A DNA stretch of 64,000 nt from JACVRW01 sp963826165 (lineage in GTDB: Bacteria; Actinomycetota; Thermoleophilia; Solirubrobacterales; Thermoleophilaceae). Position numbers and translations under genes: made by a program. Positions 36,922 through 45,520 of this stretch are shown here, piece after piece. Location of the stretch: NCBI GenBank assembly GCA_963826165.1, contig CAWGWC010000009.1, positions 62,001-126,000 of the forward strand. Direction: 5' to 3'. Each line of letters begins with the position of its first letter. Position 1 is the stretch's first letter. The notes below the pieces were generated by a model. The model searched no databases. It was not told the DNA's origin and worked only from the letters and a program-made list of their open reading frames with translations.

Positions 36922-37072
36922 TCCTTTCGGGCCTACGGGGTTAGCTGACGGGCTCGCGCTGGAAGATGCGCTATGCGGTTCTAAGGACCGCGATTCGCCC
37001 CCGGTGGCACCTGCCACCTTTGGTTCCCCCGTTCGCACTCGCCCGGCGGCGGGCGGCACGATTCGGCGCTTG
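36922..37072 (-). ncRNA. Cyclic di-AMP riboswitch (ydaO/yuaA type)
   Basis: On the minus strand the leader of the M23 gene contains, in order, the conserved ydaO-class blocks. These are CGCCGAATC near 37067, GGGGGAACCA near 37020-37030, GGGGGCGAATC near 36990, and AGCCCGTCAGCTAACCCCGT (36936-36955), followed by GGC. Order and spacing match the class, which in actinobacteria often lies before cell-wall hydrolase genes. c-di-AMP normally turns expression off, so high c-di-AMP should lower M23 synthesis. The ribosome site starts about 10 bases after the last block. Confidence 0.88.
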
Positions 37073-37165
37073 ACTCTCCTAAGCAACCCTCCTTGCAGGC
37101 AAAGTTGCGGTCGCGGAGACTAGCGAAAGCTTTCGGCGGGCGGTGGCCGAGTCCTGCTTCTCAGG

Positions 37166-37570
37166 TCACGAAGCGGTGCGCCAGTCGGCTCCGTGGTGCC
37201 GGCCGCTGGGCAGCAGGTTGGCGAGCAACCCGAGCAGAAGTCCGTACAGAAGCAGGCCCAGAAGGGTGGGCACACCGTTGGCCACCCAGACGTTGCCGGA
37301 GTTCACGAGGCCGCCGAACGGGGCCAACAGGACGTCGTTGGCGTCGTCGATCGCTTCCCGCAGGTCGCCGTTGCTCTCCTCGCGCAGCCGCTCCTCGTCG
37401 GGGCTCGGCGCGATCGTGGCCGGCCGCTCGGGAGCGCTCTCAAGCTCCGCGGCCAGGGCGTTCTGCTGGTTCTGCGATCCGCGATCGAGCTCGTCGATCG
37501 CGAACAGCGCGAAGCCCAGGAGCACGATTCCCGAGCTGACGATCGCCGCTACGCGGATCACCGATCCCAT
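37166..37570 (-). CDS. Two-helix membrane protein, unknown
   Basis: ATG 37570 gives 134 residues: an N-terminal helix (about 5-25), about 70 polar residues rich in Glu, Asp and Asn, and a C-terminal Leu-rich helix (about 100-120) ending in a basic tail. The layout suggests a hairpin with an extracellular domain. It diverges from pyrE and lies upstream of the riboswitch on the same strand. No family recognised. Confidence 0.65.
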   Translation of the reverse strand: MGSVIRVAAIVSSGIVLLGFALFAIDELDRGSQNQQNALAAELESAPERPATIAPSPDEERLREESNGDLREAIDDANDVLLAPFGGLVNSGNVWVANGVPTLLGLLLYGLLLGLLANLLPSGRHHGADWRTAS

Positions 37571-37630
37571 CGACAAGTACGATCGGCAGCACCCGCCCGT
37601 CCATGACTCTCGCCCCCCGACTCTCCACGC

Positions 37631-38185
37631 ATGGCTGACCCGCGCGAGCGGCTGGTCGCGGAGTTGCGCGCCCACGCGCTGGTGATCGGCGAGGTGACGC
37701 TCACGAGTGGGCTGACTGCCCAGTACTACGTGGACGCCAAGCGAGCCATCCTGCTTCCCGAGGCCTTCCGGGCGCTGGGCGAGCTGGTGGCGGCCGAGGC
37801 CGAGCGAGCGGGAGCCACCGCGGTGGGGGGCATGACGATGGGGGCGGATCCCGTGGCCTGCGCCGCGCTGGGCGCCGGCGCCCCCGTCAAGGTGTTCTTC
37901 GTTCGCAAGGACAAGAAGGAGCACGGGCTCCAGCGCTGGATCGAGGGCCCCCTGCTGGAGCAGGGCGAGCGCTGCCTGGTGGTGGAGGACGTGGTGACCA
38001 CCGGGGGCTCGACGGTCAAGGCCATCGAGCGGGTGCGCGAGGAGGGGCTGGAGGTCGCGGGAGTCGTGAGCGTGCTGGACCGGCTCGCCGGTGGCGCCGA
38101 GGCCATCGAGGCGGCGGCGGGCGCCTCCTACACGCCGCTGACCACCATCGACGACGTCTACCCGGACCGCCCCGATCGCGACTAG
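37631..38185 (+). CDS. pyrE: Orotate phosphoribosyltransferase
   Basis: The 184-residue enzyme converts orotate and PRPP to OMP in pyrimidine synthesis. It has LTSGLTAQYYVDAKRA near the start, VRKDKKEHG in the flexible loop and the PRPP-binding motif VVEDVVTTGGST. Length is normal for the short bacterial form. Other pyr genes are not nearby. It overlaps the nudC stop by 4 bases tail to tail. Confidence 0.95.
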   Translation: MADPRERLVAELRAHALVIGEVTLTSGLTAQYYVDAKRAILLPEAFRALGELVAAEAERAGATAVGGMTMGADPVACAALGAGAPVKVFFVRKDKKEHGLQRWIEGPLLEQGERCLVVEDVVTTGGSTVKAIERVREEGLEVAGVVSVLDRLAGGAEAIEAAAGASYTPLTTIDDVYPDRPDRD

Positions 38186-39036
38186 GCCGACTCGCCGGCC
38201 AGCCAGCCGTCGATCAGGCGCCGAGAGATCGAGTAGGGCGGAGAGAGCATGACCGGACCGGCGCCGCGGGCCGCTTCCTCCACCTCGACGCGCTCGAACC
38301 AGCGCACGTCCTCGAGTTCCTCGCCGTCGGGACGCGGCTCGCCACCCTCGGCCAGGGCGTGGAAGCCGAGCATCAGCGAGCTGGGAAACGGCCAGGGCTG
38401 CGAGGCGACGTAGGAGACCGTTCCCAGCTCGACCTCGGACTCCTCGTGCACCTCGCGCCGAACGGCGTCCTCGAGGGTCTCGCCCGGCTCCACGAAGCCG
38501 GCCAGCACCGAGTAGCGCCCGGCCGGCCAGTGAGGTGACCGGCCGAGGAGGAGCCGGTCGTTGGGGGCGTCGATGACTCGAACGATCACCACCGGATCGG
38601 TGCGAGGGAAGTGCTGGGCGTCGCAGTTCGGGCAGCGGCGCTGGTGACCGGCGTCGACCACCTCCGTGGGGGCTCCGCAGTTGGCGCAGAAGCGATGGCG
38701 ACGGTGCCACGAGAGGAGCGCCGCGGCGTAGGCGGCCACCGCCGCCTCGTGCGCCGGGAGCTCCACGGCCGCCTCGCGCAGTCCCGCCGGATGCCCCGAG
38801 CCGGGCTCGACGCCCGTGACGTCGGTTGCGAACAGCGGCGTGCCGTCGCTCTGCCCGAGGAAGACCTCGGAGCCGCCGGCTCCGCCCAGAAGCAGGTGCC
38901 CGTCGTCCATCCACACGCCACGCTCGGAGAGCTGGACGGTGCGCGCGCGAGGATCGCTCCGGCGGGCGTCGAGCCAGGCCGGGTCGGCCCGTTCCTGCGG
39001 CACGCGGTCGATTCCCGACCCGGAGAAGACGATCAC
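38182..39036 (-). CDS. nudC: NAD+ diphosphatase / Nudix hydrolase NudC
   Basis: The 284-residue protein has a zinc ribbon (FCANCGAP and RRCPNCDAQHFPR). The Nudix box GFVEPGETLEDAVRREVHEES, split here for length, follows, and then the NADH-diphosphatase signature SQPWPFPSSLM. It hydrolyses NAD(H) to NMN and AMP and may remove NAD caps from RNA. Start is GTG at 39036. Confidence 0.94.
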   Translation of the reverse strand: MIVFSGSGIDRVPQERADPAWLDARRSDPRARTVQLSERGVWMDDGHLLLGGAGGSEVFLGQSDGTPLFATDVTGVEPGSGHPAGLREAAVELPAHEAAVAAYAAALLSWHRRHRFCANCGAPTEVVDAGHQRRCPNCDAQHFPRTDPVVIVRVIDAPNDRLLLGRSPHWPAGRYSVLAGFVEPGETLEDAVRREVHEESEVELGTVSYVASQPWPFPSSLMLGFHALAEGGEPRPDGEELEDVRWFERVEVEEAARGAGPVMLSPPYSISRRLIDGWLAGESA

Positions 39037-39132
39037 ACCCCAGTTCTATCGCTGCGGCGCCAACGGGGTGGCGCCAACGCGCCCAACTGGCTCCCGGCGG
39101 CGTGCCCGATGCCGACCGGGTATCAGCCGGTT

Positions 39133-39345
39133 ATGGCTAAGGAGTTCAAGAAGGGCGACAAGGTTGAATGGAACAGCCACGGCGGCAAGGGGGTGGGGAC
39201 CGTCGAGCGCAAGATCACCTCGAACACCGAGGCGGGCGGGCGCAAGGTCAAGGCGTCGAAGGACGAGCCGCAGTACCTGGTCAAGTCCGAGAAGTCCGGC
39301 GGCACCGCCGTCCACAAGCCGGGTGCGCTCAGGAAGCGGTCCTGA
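39133..39345 (+). CDS. DUF2945 (hypervirulence-associated TUDOR-like) protein
   Basis: The 70-residue basic protein starts MAKEFKKGDKVEWNSHGG and continues GVGTVERKITS and EPQYLVKSEKSGGTAVHKPGAL, the DUF2945 pattern of a small SH3/Tudor-like fold. It may bind nucleic acid or protein; function is unproven. It is followed 1 base later by a DUF3140 gene, a pairing I recognise from other bacteria. Confidence 0.85.
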   Translation: MAKEFKKGDKVEWNSHGGKGVGTVERKITSNTEAGGRKVKASKDEPQYLVKSEKSGGTAVHKPGALRKRS

Positions 39346-39346
39346 C

Positions 39347-39712
39347 ATGGCCCAGAAGGTGAATCCGGTCGATCCCGACTCGGACGAGGCCGAGCAGATC
39401 CGCGACGACTTCGGCGACAACGTGAACATGACCGCGTCGGAGCTCGAGAAATGGCTGGACACCGACGAGGCGAAGGAGGTGGGCCAGAAGGACGGAGGCG
39501 AGTCCGTAGGCCACGAATCCGGTCGCAGGATCGTGAAGATCCTCCAGAAGAACAAGGGCGATCTGAAGGCCGCTGACCTCGGGCACATGAAGAAGGTGAA
39601 CGGCTATGTGAGCCGCCACCTGAAGCAGCGTCCGGACAAGTCCGGAGACGAGCTCGAGGACACGGCCTGGACCAAGTCCCTGAAGAACTGGGGCCACGAT
39701 CCACTGAAGTAG
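39347..39712 (+). CDS. DUF3140 protein
   Basis: The 121-residue charged, helical protein contains MTASELEKWLDTDEAKEVG, GHESGRRIVKILQKNK and HMKKVNGYVSRHLKQRP, ending in the typical SLKNWGHDPLK. These fit the DUF3140 family, often found with DUF2945. No signal or membrane segment. Function unknown; a DNA- or stress-related role is speculative. Confidence 0.85.
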   Translation: MAQKVNPVDPDSDEAEQIRDDFGDNVNMTASELEKWLDTDEAKEVGQKDGGESVGHESGRRIVKILQKNKGDLKAADLGHMKKVNGYVSRHLKQRPDKSGDELEDTAWTKSLKNWGHDPLK

Positions 39713-39718
39713 CTCGGC

Positions 39719-40850
39719 TCAATTGGGAAGCGGCGCGCCGGCCAGGGCGAGCAGCGCGCCGGCCGCGCCCGCCCCGACGAGCACGACCACCACGCCGCGA
39801 CGCAGCACCAGCAGGGCGATCGCGGCCAGGGCCAGCAGCGCGAACTGCCAGCCTTCCTCGAGCGCGAACGCCAGCGGCACGGCCGCGCCAAGGATGGCGC
39901 CGACGGCCGCGGGGCCGGCGCCGGCCAGGAATGCCTGGGTCAGCACGGCTGTCCCGCAGCCGGTCGAAGCGGTCAGCGCCGACGAGCACGAAGAGAAAGG
40001 ACGGCGCGAAGGCCACCGTCGCGGCGAGCAGGGCACCTCCGACTCCGGCCGCGGCGTAGCCCACCGCCGCCACCGTGTGCACGACGGGCCCCGGAGTCAC
40101 CTGCCCCAGCGCCACGGCGTTGAGGAACTGCGAATCGGTCATCCAGCCGTACGCGTCCACTGCGTCGGCCTGCATCAGCGGGATGATCACGAAGCCGCCG
40201 CCGTAGGAGAGCGCGCCGACCTTGAAGGCCGTCCACGCCAGGGCGGCCAGGCCACCGGACGAAGCGGCGGCCAGCAACCAGGCCGGCCCCGCATGCAGCC
40301 CGGCGGCGCGGCCGGGCGGGCCGAGGCGGACCACGATCTCAATGGCGCCGCAAGCGAGCAGCACGAGCACGAGCCACGGTCCCAGAGTTGCGGCCGACAG
40401 CGCCCCCGCGGTCACGTAGACGGCCCAGCGCAGCCGAGCGCCGCCGGCCCGTTCGATGCTGGCGGGCAGCAGGCTCGCTCCGGCGTGCACGGCCACGGCG
40501 GCCACGGCGCCGCCCGCTCCTGCGCCGGCTCCCTGCACCCAGTCCGGTGGCGAGCCGGCCAGGAACAGCGCGGCCAGCCCGACGATGAGGACGAGGCCGG
40601 GGAGGATGAAGGCGAGCCCGCCGACCACCGCCCCGGGCGTGCCCGCCACCCGCCAGGCGCAGAAGATCGCGAGCTGGGTCGAGGCCGGCCCGGGGAGAAG
40701 GTTGACCGCCGCGAGGGCGTCCTCGAAGTCCCGGGCGCCGAGCCAGCGCCTGCGCTCGACGCACAGCTCACGCAGCAACGAGATGTGTGCCGGCGGGCCT
40801 CCGAAGCCGAGGCAGCCGATCCGCCCCCACTCGCGCAGGACCTGGCCAAT
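39719..40850 (-). pseudogene. chrA: Chromate transporter ChrA, frameshifted
   Basis: Two CHR domains are visible: GCLGFGGPPAHISLL...LLPGPASTQLA and FKVGALSYGGGFVIIPLMQ...GQVTPGPVVHTVA. After RFDRLRD near 39950 the frame must shift by one base to reach QAFLAGAGPAAVGAILGA and the last two helices, ending at the TGA at 39719. There is also no ATG or GTG for the N-terminal domain: TTG 40778 cuts into it and the codon at 40850 is ATT. It is either a decaying gene or a sequence error. Confidence 0.75.
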
Positions 40851-40864
40851 GGAGGCCTGCGCCG

Positions 40865-41242
40865 CTATTTCGGCTCGAACAACTCGATCGGATTCCCGGC
40901 GGGGTCGTCGGCCAGGATCTGTCTGCCTCCGCGCCCCTCGACGATCTCGTTGCGGAACTGCACCCCGGCCTCCCGAAGATGCTTCACCAAGGGATCCAGA
41001 TCGTTCACCTCGAGTTGGATGCGATTCCAGCCACCCGGTTCGGGCACGCGGCCATCCGCCATGGGCTGAGCCGCGCCTCCCGGCCCGCCGGGCTGCGAGA
41101 GCAGCAGCCTCAGGTTGCCGCGGGCGAGGATCGCGAACCCCGGACCGGGCTGAGCCTCCACCTCGAAATCGAGCTGGTCAGCGTAGAAGGCCGCTGCGGC
41201 CTCCACGTCATCGACGATGTAGCGCACGTTGACCGTCGCCAT
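40865..41242 (-). CDS. VOC/glyoxalase-fold protein
   Basis: The start is ATG 41242: a perfect GGAGG lies 5 bases upstream, which rules against the ATG four codons earlier that contains it. The 125-residue protein has two beta-alpha-beta-beta-beta units (VRYIVDDVEAAAAFY and IQLEVNDLDPLVKHL) and ends DPAGNPIELFEPK. The expected third metal-binding Glu is present in that end. Such proteins include glyoxalases and drug-binding proteins. It diverges from padR across a shared operator. Confidence 0.88.
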   Translation of the reverse strand: MATVNVRYIVDDVEAAAAFYADQLDFEVEAQPGPGFAILARGNLRLLLSQPGGPGGAAQPMADGRVPEPGGWNRIQLEVNDLDPLVKHLREAGVQFRNEIVEGRGGRQILADDPAGNPIELFEPK

Positions 41243-41262
41243 TTGGTCCTCCATTCGATCCG

Positions 41263-41294
41263 GATATCGCAGTACGATATCGAGATCCGATATC
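41263..41294. promoter_or_regulatory. Double palindromic operator between VOC gene and padR
   Basis: Three copies of GATATC form two overlapping perfect inverted repeats. GATATCG (41263-41269) pairs with CGATATC (41275-41281), and GATATCG (41276-41282) pairs with CGATATC (41288-41294), each with a 5-base spacer. The centres are 13 bases apart. The site lies between two divergent starts, so the PadR product probably binds here and controls both genes. Confidence 0.75.
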
Positions 41295-41304
41295 TATTGT
41301 CGAC

Positions 41305-41601
41305 ATGAGGGAGTTCATGCGCGGCGCGGTACGGCTGCACATCCTCCATCACGCCGCCGAGGGCGAGATCCACGGCAGCTGGATGGCCGCGGAGCTGGCC
41401 GAGCACGGTCACCGGATCAGCCCGGGCACCCTCTATCCAACGCTGCACGCGATGGAGCAGGAGGGACTGCTGCGGTCGCGCCGGACGGTGGTCGACGGCC
41501 GAGCCCGCCGGGAGTACGGCGCCACCGCACAGGGCCGCCGCGTGCTCACGCAGACGAGGCGGGCCCTGCGAGAACTGGCGGATGAGGTGCTCGACCCGTG
41601 A
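41305..41601 (+). CDS. PadR-family transcriptional regulator
   Basis: The 98-residue protein has the PadR winged helix: LHILHHAAEGEIHGSWMA, the recognition segment HRISPGTLYPTLHAMEQEGLL, and the wing RRTVVDGRARREYGAT. It lacks the long C-terminal dimerisation helix, so it is a short type. It most likely represses itself and the VOC gene through the adjacent palindromes. The inducer is unknown. The stop overlaps the epimerase start. Confidence 0.9.
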   Translation: MREFMRGAVRLHILHHAAEGEIHGSWMAAELAEHGHRISPGTLYPTLHAMEQEGLLRSRRTVVDGRARREYGATAQGRRVLTQTRRALRELADEVLDP

Positions 41602-42508
41602 GACCAATCCCCCCGAGCGGCGACCAGATCGAGATCAGTCACGGCGACCAGCGGGCTGTGATCGTCGAGGTTGGGGGCGGCCTGAGGGAGTACGCCCGCG
41701 GCGGCCGCGATCTGCTCGACGGCTATCCGGTCGACCGCATGAGCAGCGCGGGCCGGGGTCAGGTGCTGATCCCATGGCCCAACCGCATCGAGGACGGCAG
41801 CTACGAGTTCGACGGCCGCAGGCATCAGCTCGCGCTCGATGATCCAGCTGAGCAGGACGCCATACACGGCCTGGTCCGCTGGGTGGCCTGGAACGTCGCC
41901 GAACGCGATTCGAACCGCGTGGTGATGGAGCATCTGCTCCGCCCCCAGCCGGGCTATCCCTTCCCGCTGGAGGTGCGGATCGAGTACCTGCTGTCCGACG
42001 AGGGCCTTCGCGTGCGCACCACCGCCACCAATGTCGGGCCGGACCGCTGCCCATATGGCGCCGGTGCGCACCCGTATCTGACCCTCGGTACGCACTCGGT
42101 CGACCCACTGGTCCTGTCCGTGCCGGGTCGAACGGTGCTGGAGTCCGACGAACGCGGGATCCCGGTCAGGGCCGGGCCCGTCGCGGGCACGGAGTTCGAC
42201 TTCGTCGAGCCCAGGCCCGTCGGCCCCACCAGGCTCGATCACTGCTTTACCGACCTCGATCGCGATGACGACGGCCGGGCTCGGGTAGAGCTCCGTGATC
42301 CCGGCAGCGACACCGGTCTCGCGCTGTGGGTGGACGAGACCTATCGCTACCTGATGATCTTCACCGGCGACCCGGTTCCGGACGTCAGCCGCCGCAGCCT
42401 CGCCGTCGAGCCGATGACCTGTCCGCCCAACGCGTTCCGGTCGGGCGAGGCGCTGGTCAACTTGGAGCCGGGGCGTCCTTCACCAGCACCTGGGGCATCT
42501 GCGGCTAG
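41598..42508 (+). CDS. Aldose 1-epimerase family protein (last residues frameshifted)
   Basis: The protein has the galactose-mutarotase fold: VLIPWPNRIEDGSYEFDG, DAIHGLVRW (catalytic His), GAGAHPYLT (second His) and AVEPMTCPPNAF. After LVNLEPG the frame reads on into the next gene. Adding one G to the run at 42470-42473 would restore a normal ending, ASFTSTWGICG, with a TAG at 42506-42508. The end given assumes this correction. It equilibrates sugar anomers; galT at 50 kb may share the pathway. Confidence 0.8.
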
Positions 42509-42533
42509 TCGCAACGGCCAATACGCTGGTGCC

Positions 42534-43445
42534 TTGTCAGGAGCGCAACGGCTTCGCCGCCACCTGAGTGACGGCTGGCGCCTGGGAGGCGCGGCGATCC
42601 GGTTTGCCCTGGCGAACCGGGTCCTTCAACGCTTCCTGCTCATCTCCGCGGGCATCGTGCTGGTCACCTTCGCCGCGGTGGCGGCGGTGGCCGTGCTGGT
42701 CCGGAACAACACCGGACCGGTCGGCTACGTGCTGGCAGGTCTGTGCGCCTACTACTGCCTGAGTGTGATGACCACCGCGGTGGCGGTCGGCATGGCCGGC
42801 ATGGTCGCCGACAGCCTGGACTCGCGCCCGGTCACGGTCGCCACCGGATGGCGACTCATCGTGCGCCGCCGCCGGCCGATCCTCGGCTGGGCGGTGGTCG
42901 ATCTGCTCGTGGGGGTACCAAGCCGCTATGTCGGATCCGTGACCGTGAACTGGCTGGTGGCGCTCGTGCTGGGCTTTGGCTGGAGCCTCCTGAGCTTCTT
43001 CGCGATACCGACGATCGCGCTGACCGGAGCTTCCCCGCTGGTCGCGGCGCGCCACTCGCTGGGGCTGGTGCGCCGCCAGTGGCAGGACGCCGCCTACGGT
43101 CTCGTCTACGTGTGGGTGCGGGCCGCGGTGTGGTTCGGCCTGCCAGGGGCGATCGGCGTGGCGGCCGGCGTGCTCCTGATCCGCAACGGCGTGATCTTCT
43201 TGGGGGGCGCTCTGTTCGTGTTCGGGGTGTCCTGCCTCGCGGTCGGCTTCCTCGTTGCCCACGCGGCTCGCGCCGTGCTCACGGTGATGCTGTACCGCTA
43301 CGCCGAGTCCGGGGCGGTCCATCCCGCCTTCCCGGCCGAGTTGCTCGCTCGCAGCGTCCGGCCCGTCTCGGGGTTCGTCAGGCGCCTGCAGACGCGGATC
43401 GAGGGCGATCGTGTTCGAAGGCTGCGCCGTAGGGTGAGCGGTTAG
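42534..43445 (+). CDS. DUF6159-like membrane protein
   Basis: As written, this is the C-terminal half of one 615-codon frame running from 41598. I treat it as a separate gene starting at the TTG at 42534, after the restored epimerase stop. It has about six helices, a start LSDGWRLGGAAIRFALANR, and an end with VLTVMLYRYAESGAVHPAF, which resembles DUF6159 membrane proteins. The start codon is uncertain, with no clear ribosome site. Function unknown. Confidence 0.65.
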   Translation: MSGAQRLRRHLSDGWRLGGAAIRFALANRVLQRFLLISAGIVLVTFAAVAAVAVLVRNNTGPVGYVLAGLCAYYCLSVMTTAVAVGMAGMVADSLDSRPVTVATGWRLIVRRRRPILGWAVVDLLVGVPSRYVGSVTVNWLVALVLGFGWSLLSFFAIPTIALTGASPLVAARHSLGLVRRQWQDAAYGLVYVWVRAAVWFGLPGAIGVAAGVLLIRNGVIFLGGALFVFGVSCLAVGFLVAHAARAVLTVMLYRYAESGAVHPAFPAELLARSVRPVSGFVRRLQTRIEGDRVRRLRRRVSG

Positions 43446-43474
43446 TTCGACCCCGGGGCCTGGTCCTATCTGAA

Positions 43475-44434
43475 GTGGGCGAACGAGAGCTGCTGTCTGC
43501 CGCGCGAGCGGGTGGCGAGGACGCCTTCAGGCGGCTGGTCGATCCCTTCCGCGGCGAGCTCCACGCCCACTGCTACCGGATGCTCGGATCGGTCCATGAC
43601 GCCGAGGACGCCCTGCAGGACACGCTTCTTCGCGCCTGGCGCGCCCTTGCGCGGTTCGAAGGGCGTGGCTCGCTGCGCGCCTGGCTGTACCGCATCGCCA
43701 CGAACACCTGTCTCGACCTCATCGCCCGGCGCCCCAAGCGGGTGTTGCCCATCGACTACGAGGCAGGCGACGAACCCAGCGTGGAGGGAATCTGGCTCGA
43801 GCCCTATCCGGACGAGCAGCTGGGGCTCGAGCAGCGCGAGGGCGTGGAGCTTGCCTTCATCGCCGCGCTGCAGCACCTGCCTGCTCGCCAGCGCGCGGCG
43901 CTGATTCTCCGTGACGTGCTCGGCTTCTCCGCCCGTGAGACGGCCGCCACGCTCGAGACGAGCGTCCAGTCGGCCAACGGCCTGCTCAGCCGAGCGCGGC
44001 GCGCCGCCGACGAGCGGCTGCCCGACCAGAGCCAGCAGGTGACGCTGCGTGCTCTCGGCGACGACCGCCTCCGAGAGACCGTCGAGAGCTACATGCGGGC
44101 GCTGGAGCAGGGCGATGTCGAGGCGGTGGTGGCGATGCTCACCGAGGACGCCACCTGGTCGATGCCGCCGTACGTGAGCTGGTTCCGAGGCCACGACGCG
44201 ATCGCGGCCTTCCTCGAGGCCGGTCCGATGCGCGAGCGCTGGCGCCACCTGCCCGTTCGGGCCAACGGGCAGGCGGCGGTCGCCTGCTACCGCTGGGATT
44301 CCGGGCGCAAGCACCATGCGGCGGCGGTGCTCGACGTGCTCACGTTCGAGGGACCGCTGATCGGGGCGGTCACCGCGTTCGTCGATCCCGACGCGTTCGC
44401 CCCCTTTGGCCTGCCGCCCTCGCTTGCCCGGTAG
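43475..44434 (+). CDS. ECF RNA polymerase sigma factor with SnoaL-like C-terminal domain
   Basis: The 319-residue protein has sigma region 2 (DAFRRLVDPFRGELHAHCYRM, split here, then GSVHDAEDALQDTLLRAWRAL) and region 4 (LPARQRAALILRDVLGFSARETA). A C-terminal SnoaL/NTF2-like domain of about 120 residues follows, with YMRALEQGDVEAVVAMLTEDATWSMPP. This is the SigG/TIGR02960-type layout. The C-terminal domain probably replaces a separate anti-sigma factor in controlling activity. It starts with GTG or ATG-like codon at 43475 after a short gap. Confidence 0.9.
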   Translation: MGERELLSAARAGGEDAFRRLVDPFRGELHAHCYRMLGSVHDAEDALQDTLLRAWRALARFEGRGSLRAWLYRIATNTCLDLIARRPKRVLPIDYEAGDEPSVEGIWLEPYPDEQLGLEQREGVELAFIAALQHLPARQRAALILRDVLGFSARETAATLETSVQSANGLLSRARRAADERLPDQSQQVTLRALGDDRLRETVESYMRALEQGDVEAVVAMLTEDATWSMPPYVSWFRGHDAIAAFLEAGPMRERWRHLPVRANGQAAVACYRWDSGRKHHAAAVLDVLTFEGPLIGAVTAFVDPDAFAPFGLPPSLAR

Positions 44435-44635
44435 CCCGCCGGTCAATTCGCGCGGGGGCGCCGGTCTCTGTGGACATGAACCGGTCTCGACGCAACTGGG
44501 CGCTGGCCCTCGCCTCGGTCGCACTCGAGCTGCTCGATCGAGGCGCCCAGGCGGGGCTGACCCTGCCCGGCGGGTTCGGGCGAACGAGATGATGCAGAGC
44601 GTTTAGCCCAACCGGGACGGAGGTACCCTGCCCGC

Positions 44636-45493
44636 TTGCCCCCCGTTCGTACCCTCCTGGCAGGGTCCGCCGGAGCCGTGGTGTTGCTGGTTCTGTGCGC
44701 CCTCTGCCTGACCCCTCTGTCTGCGAGCGCGTCCGGCCCTGCGCAGTCGGCCGCTGTCCCACCGGAAGGGGACGGAGCCACGGCGGCGGGCAAGCCGTCG
44801 GCACGCAAGAGGGCGCGCCGAAGGGCCCGCAGGATCTGCCGAGCGGCCCGGCGTGGCGCTGACCGGCGCCCTGCGGCCAGGCAGCGCAAGCTCGAGGCCC
44901 GCTGCCGGCGGGCCAGGCGCCGGGCGCGAGGAAAGCGCCGCTCGCCGGCGCCGCGCGCGCCCACACTGCCGGTAGCGCCCCCGCCGGTCTCGCCGCCCGG
45001 TCCGCCCGCGCCGGCACCCGCGCCCTCGTCCTATCCGCCACCCGCACCGCCGAACTGCGCCGCCGCCGATTCGGTTCCGTCCGCGGGCAACCTCGTGGCG
45101 GTCCGCTCGGCCACCCTCTGTCTGGTCAACGCCGAGCGCGCAGGGGCAGGCCTCGGCCCGCTGACCGACAATCGCCAGTTGGCTGCCGCGGCCCAGGCTC
45201 ACGCCACTGACATGGTCGTCCGGCGCTACTTCAGCCACACCTCGGCGGACGGGCGCAGCTTCGACACGAGGATCCGGGCCTTCGGCTACCCCGGCGGCTA
45301 TCTGGCGGAGAACATCGCCTGGGGTGGCGGCTCGCTCGGCACGCCACGGAGCATGGTGAGCGGCTGGATGAACTCCACGGGTCACCGCGAGAACATCCTC
45401 AACGGCGGCCTTCGCGACAGCGGCATCGGGGTGGCGGTGAGCACACCTCAGGGCGGCAGCGGCGGCACGTACGTGCACGATTTCGGCGGTTGA
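44636..45493 (+). CDS. Secreted CAP/SCP-domain protein
   Basis: The 285-residue protein has a signal peptide (about 1-33), an Arg/Ala-rich basic stretch (about 55-105), a Pro-rich linker and a CAP domain. CAP features are VNAERAGAGLGPLTDN, HATDMVVRRYFSHTSADG (His), GENIAWGGGS-like AENIAWGGG, and STGHRENILN. The basic region could bind wall polymers or nucleic acid. Start is TTG at 44636, which is plausible but not certain. The 44435-44635 interval holds no convincing gene. Confidence 0.88.
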   Translation: MPPVRTLLAGSAGAVVLLVLCALCLTPLSASASGPAQSAAVPPEGDGATAAGKPSARKRARRRARRICRAARRGADRRPAARQRKLEARCRRARRRARGKRRSPAPRAPTLPVAPPPVSPPGPPAPAPAPSSYPPPAPPNCAAADSVPSAGNLVAVRSATLCLVNAERAGAGLGPLTDNRQLAAAAQAHATDMVVRRYFSHTSADGRSFDTRIRAFGYPGGYLAENIAWGGGSLGTPRSMVSGWMNSTGHRENILNGGLRDSGIGVAVSTPQGGSGGTYVHDFGG

Positions 45494-45520
45494 GAGACCG
45501 AACCGGGGATGAACCCGGTC

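Noticed and set aside
37573..38914. Long minus-strand frame running over pyrE and nudC
   Set aside because: It is Arg/Gly-rich antisense to pyrE. Only its last 135 codons (37166-37570) have the properties of a real protein.
44476..44592. 38-codon plus-strand frame between the sigma factor and CAP genes
   Set aside because: It has an ATG and a Leu/Ala-rich start, but no ribosome site, a Gly/Arg end and no recognisable pattern. Chance frames of this size are common at this GC content.
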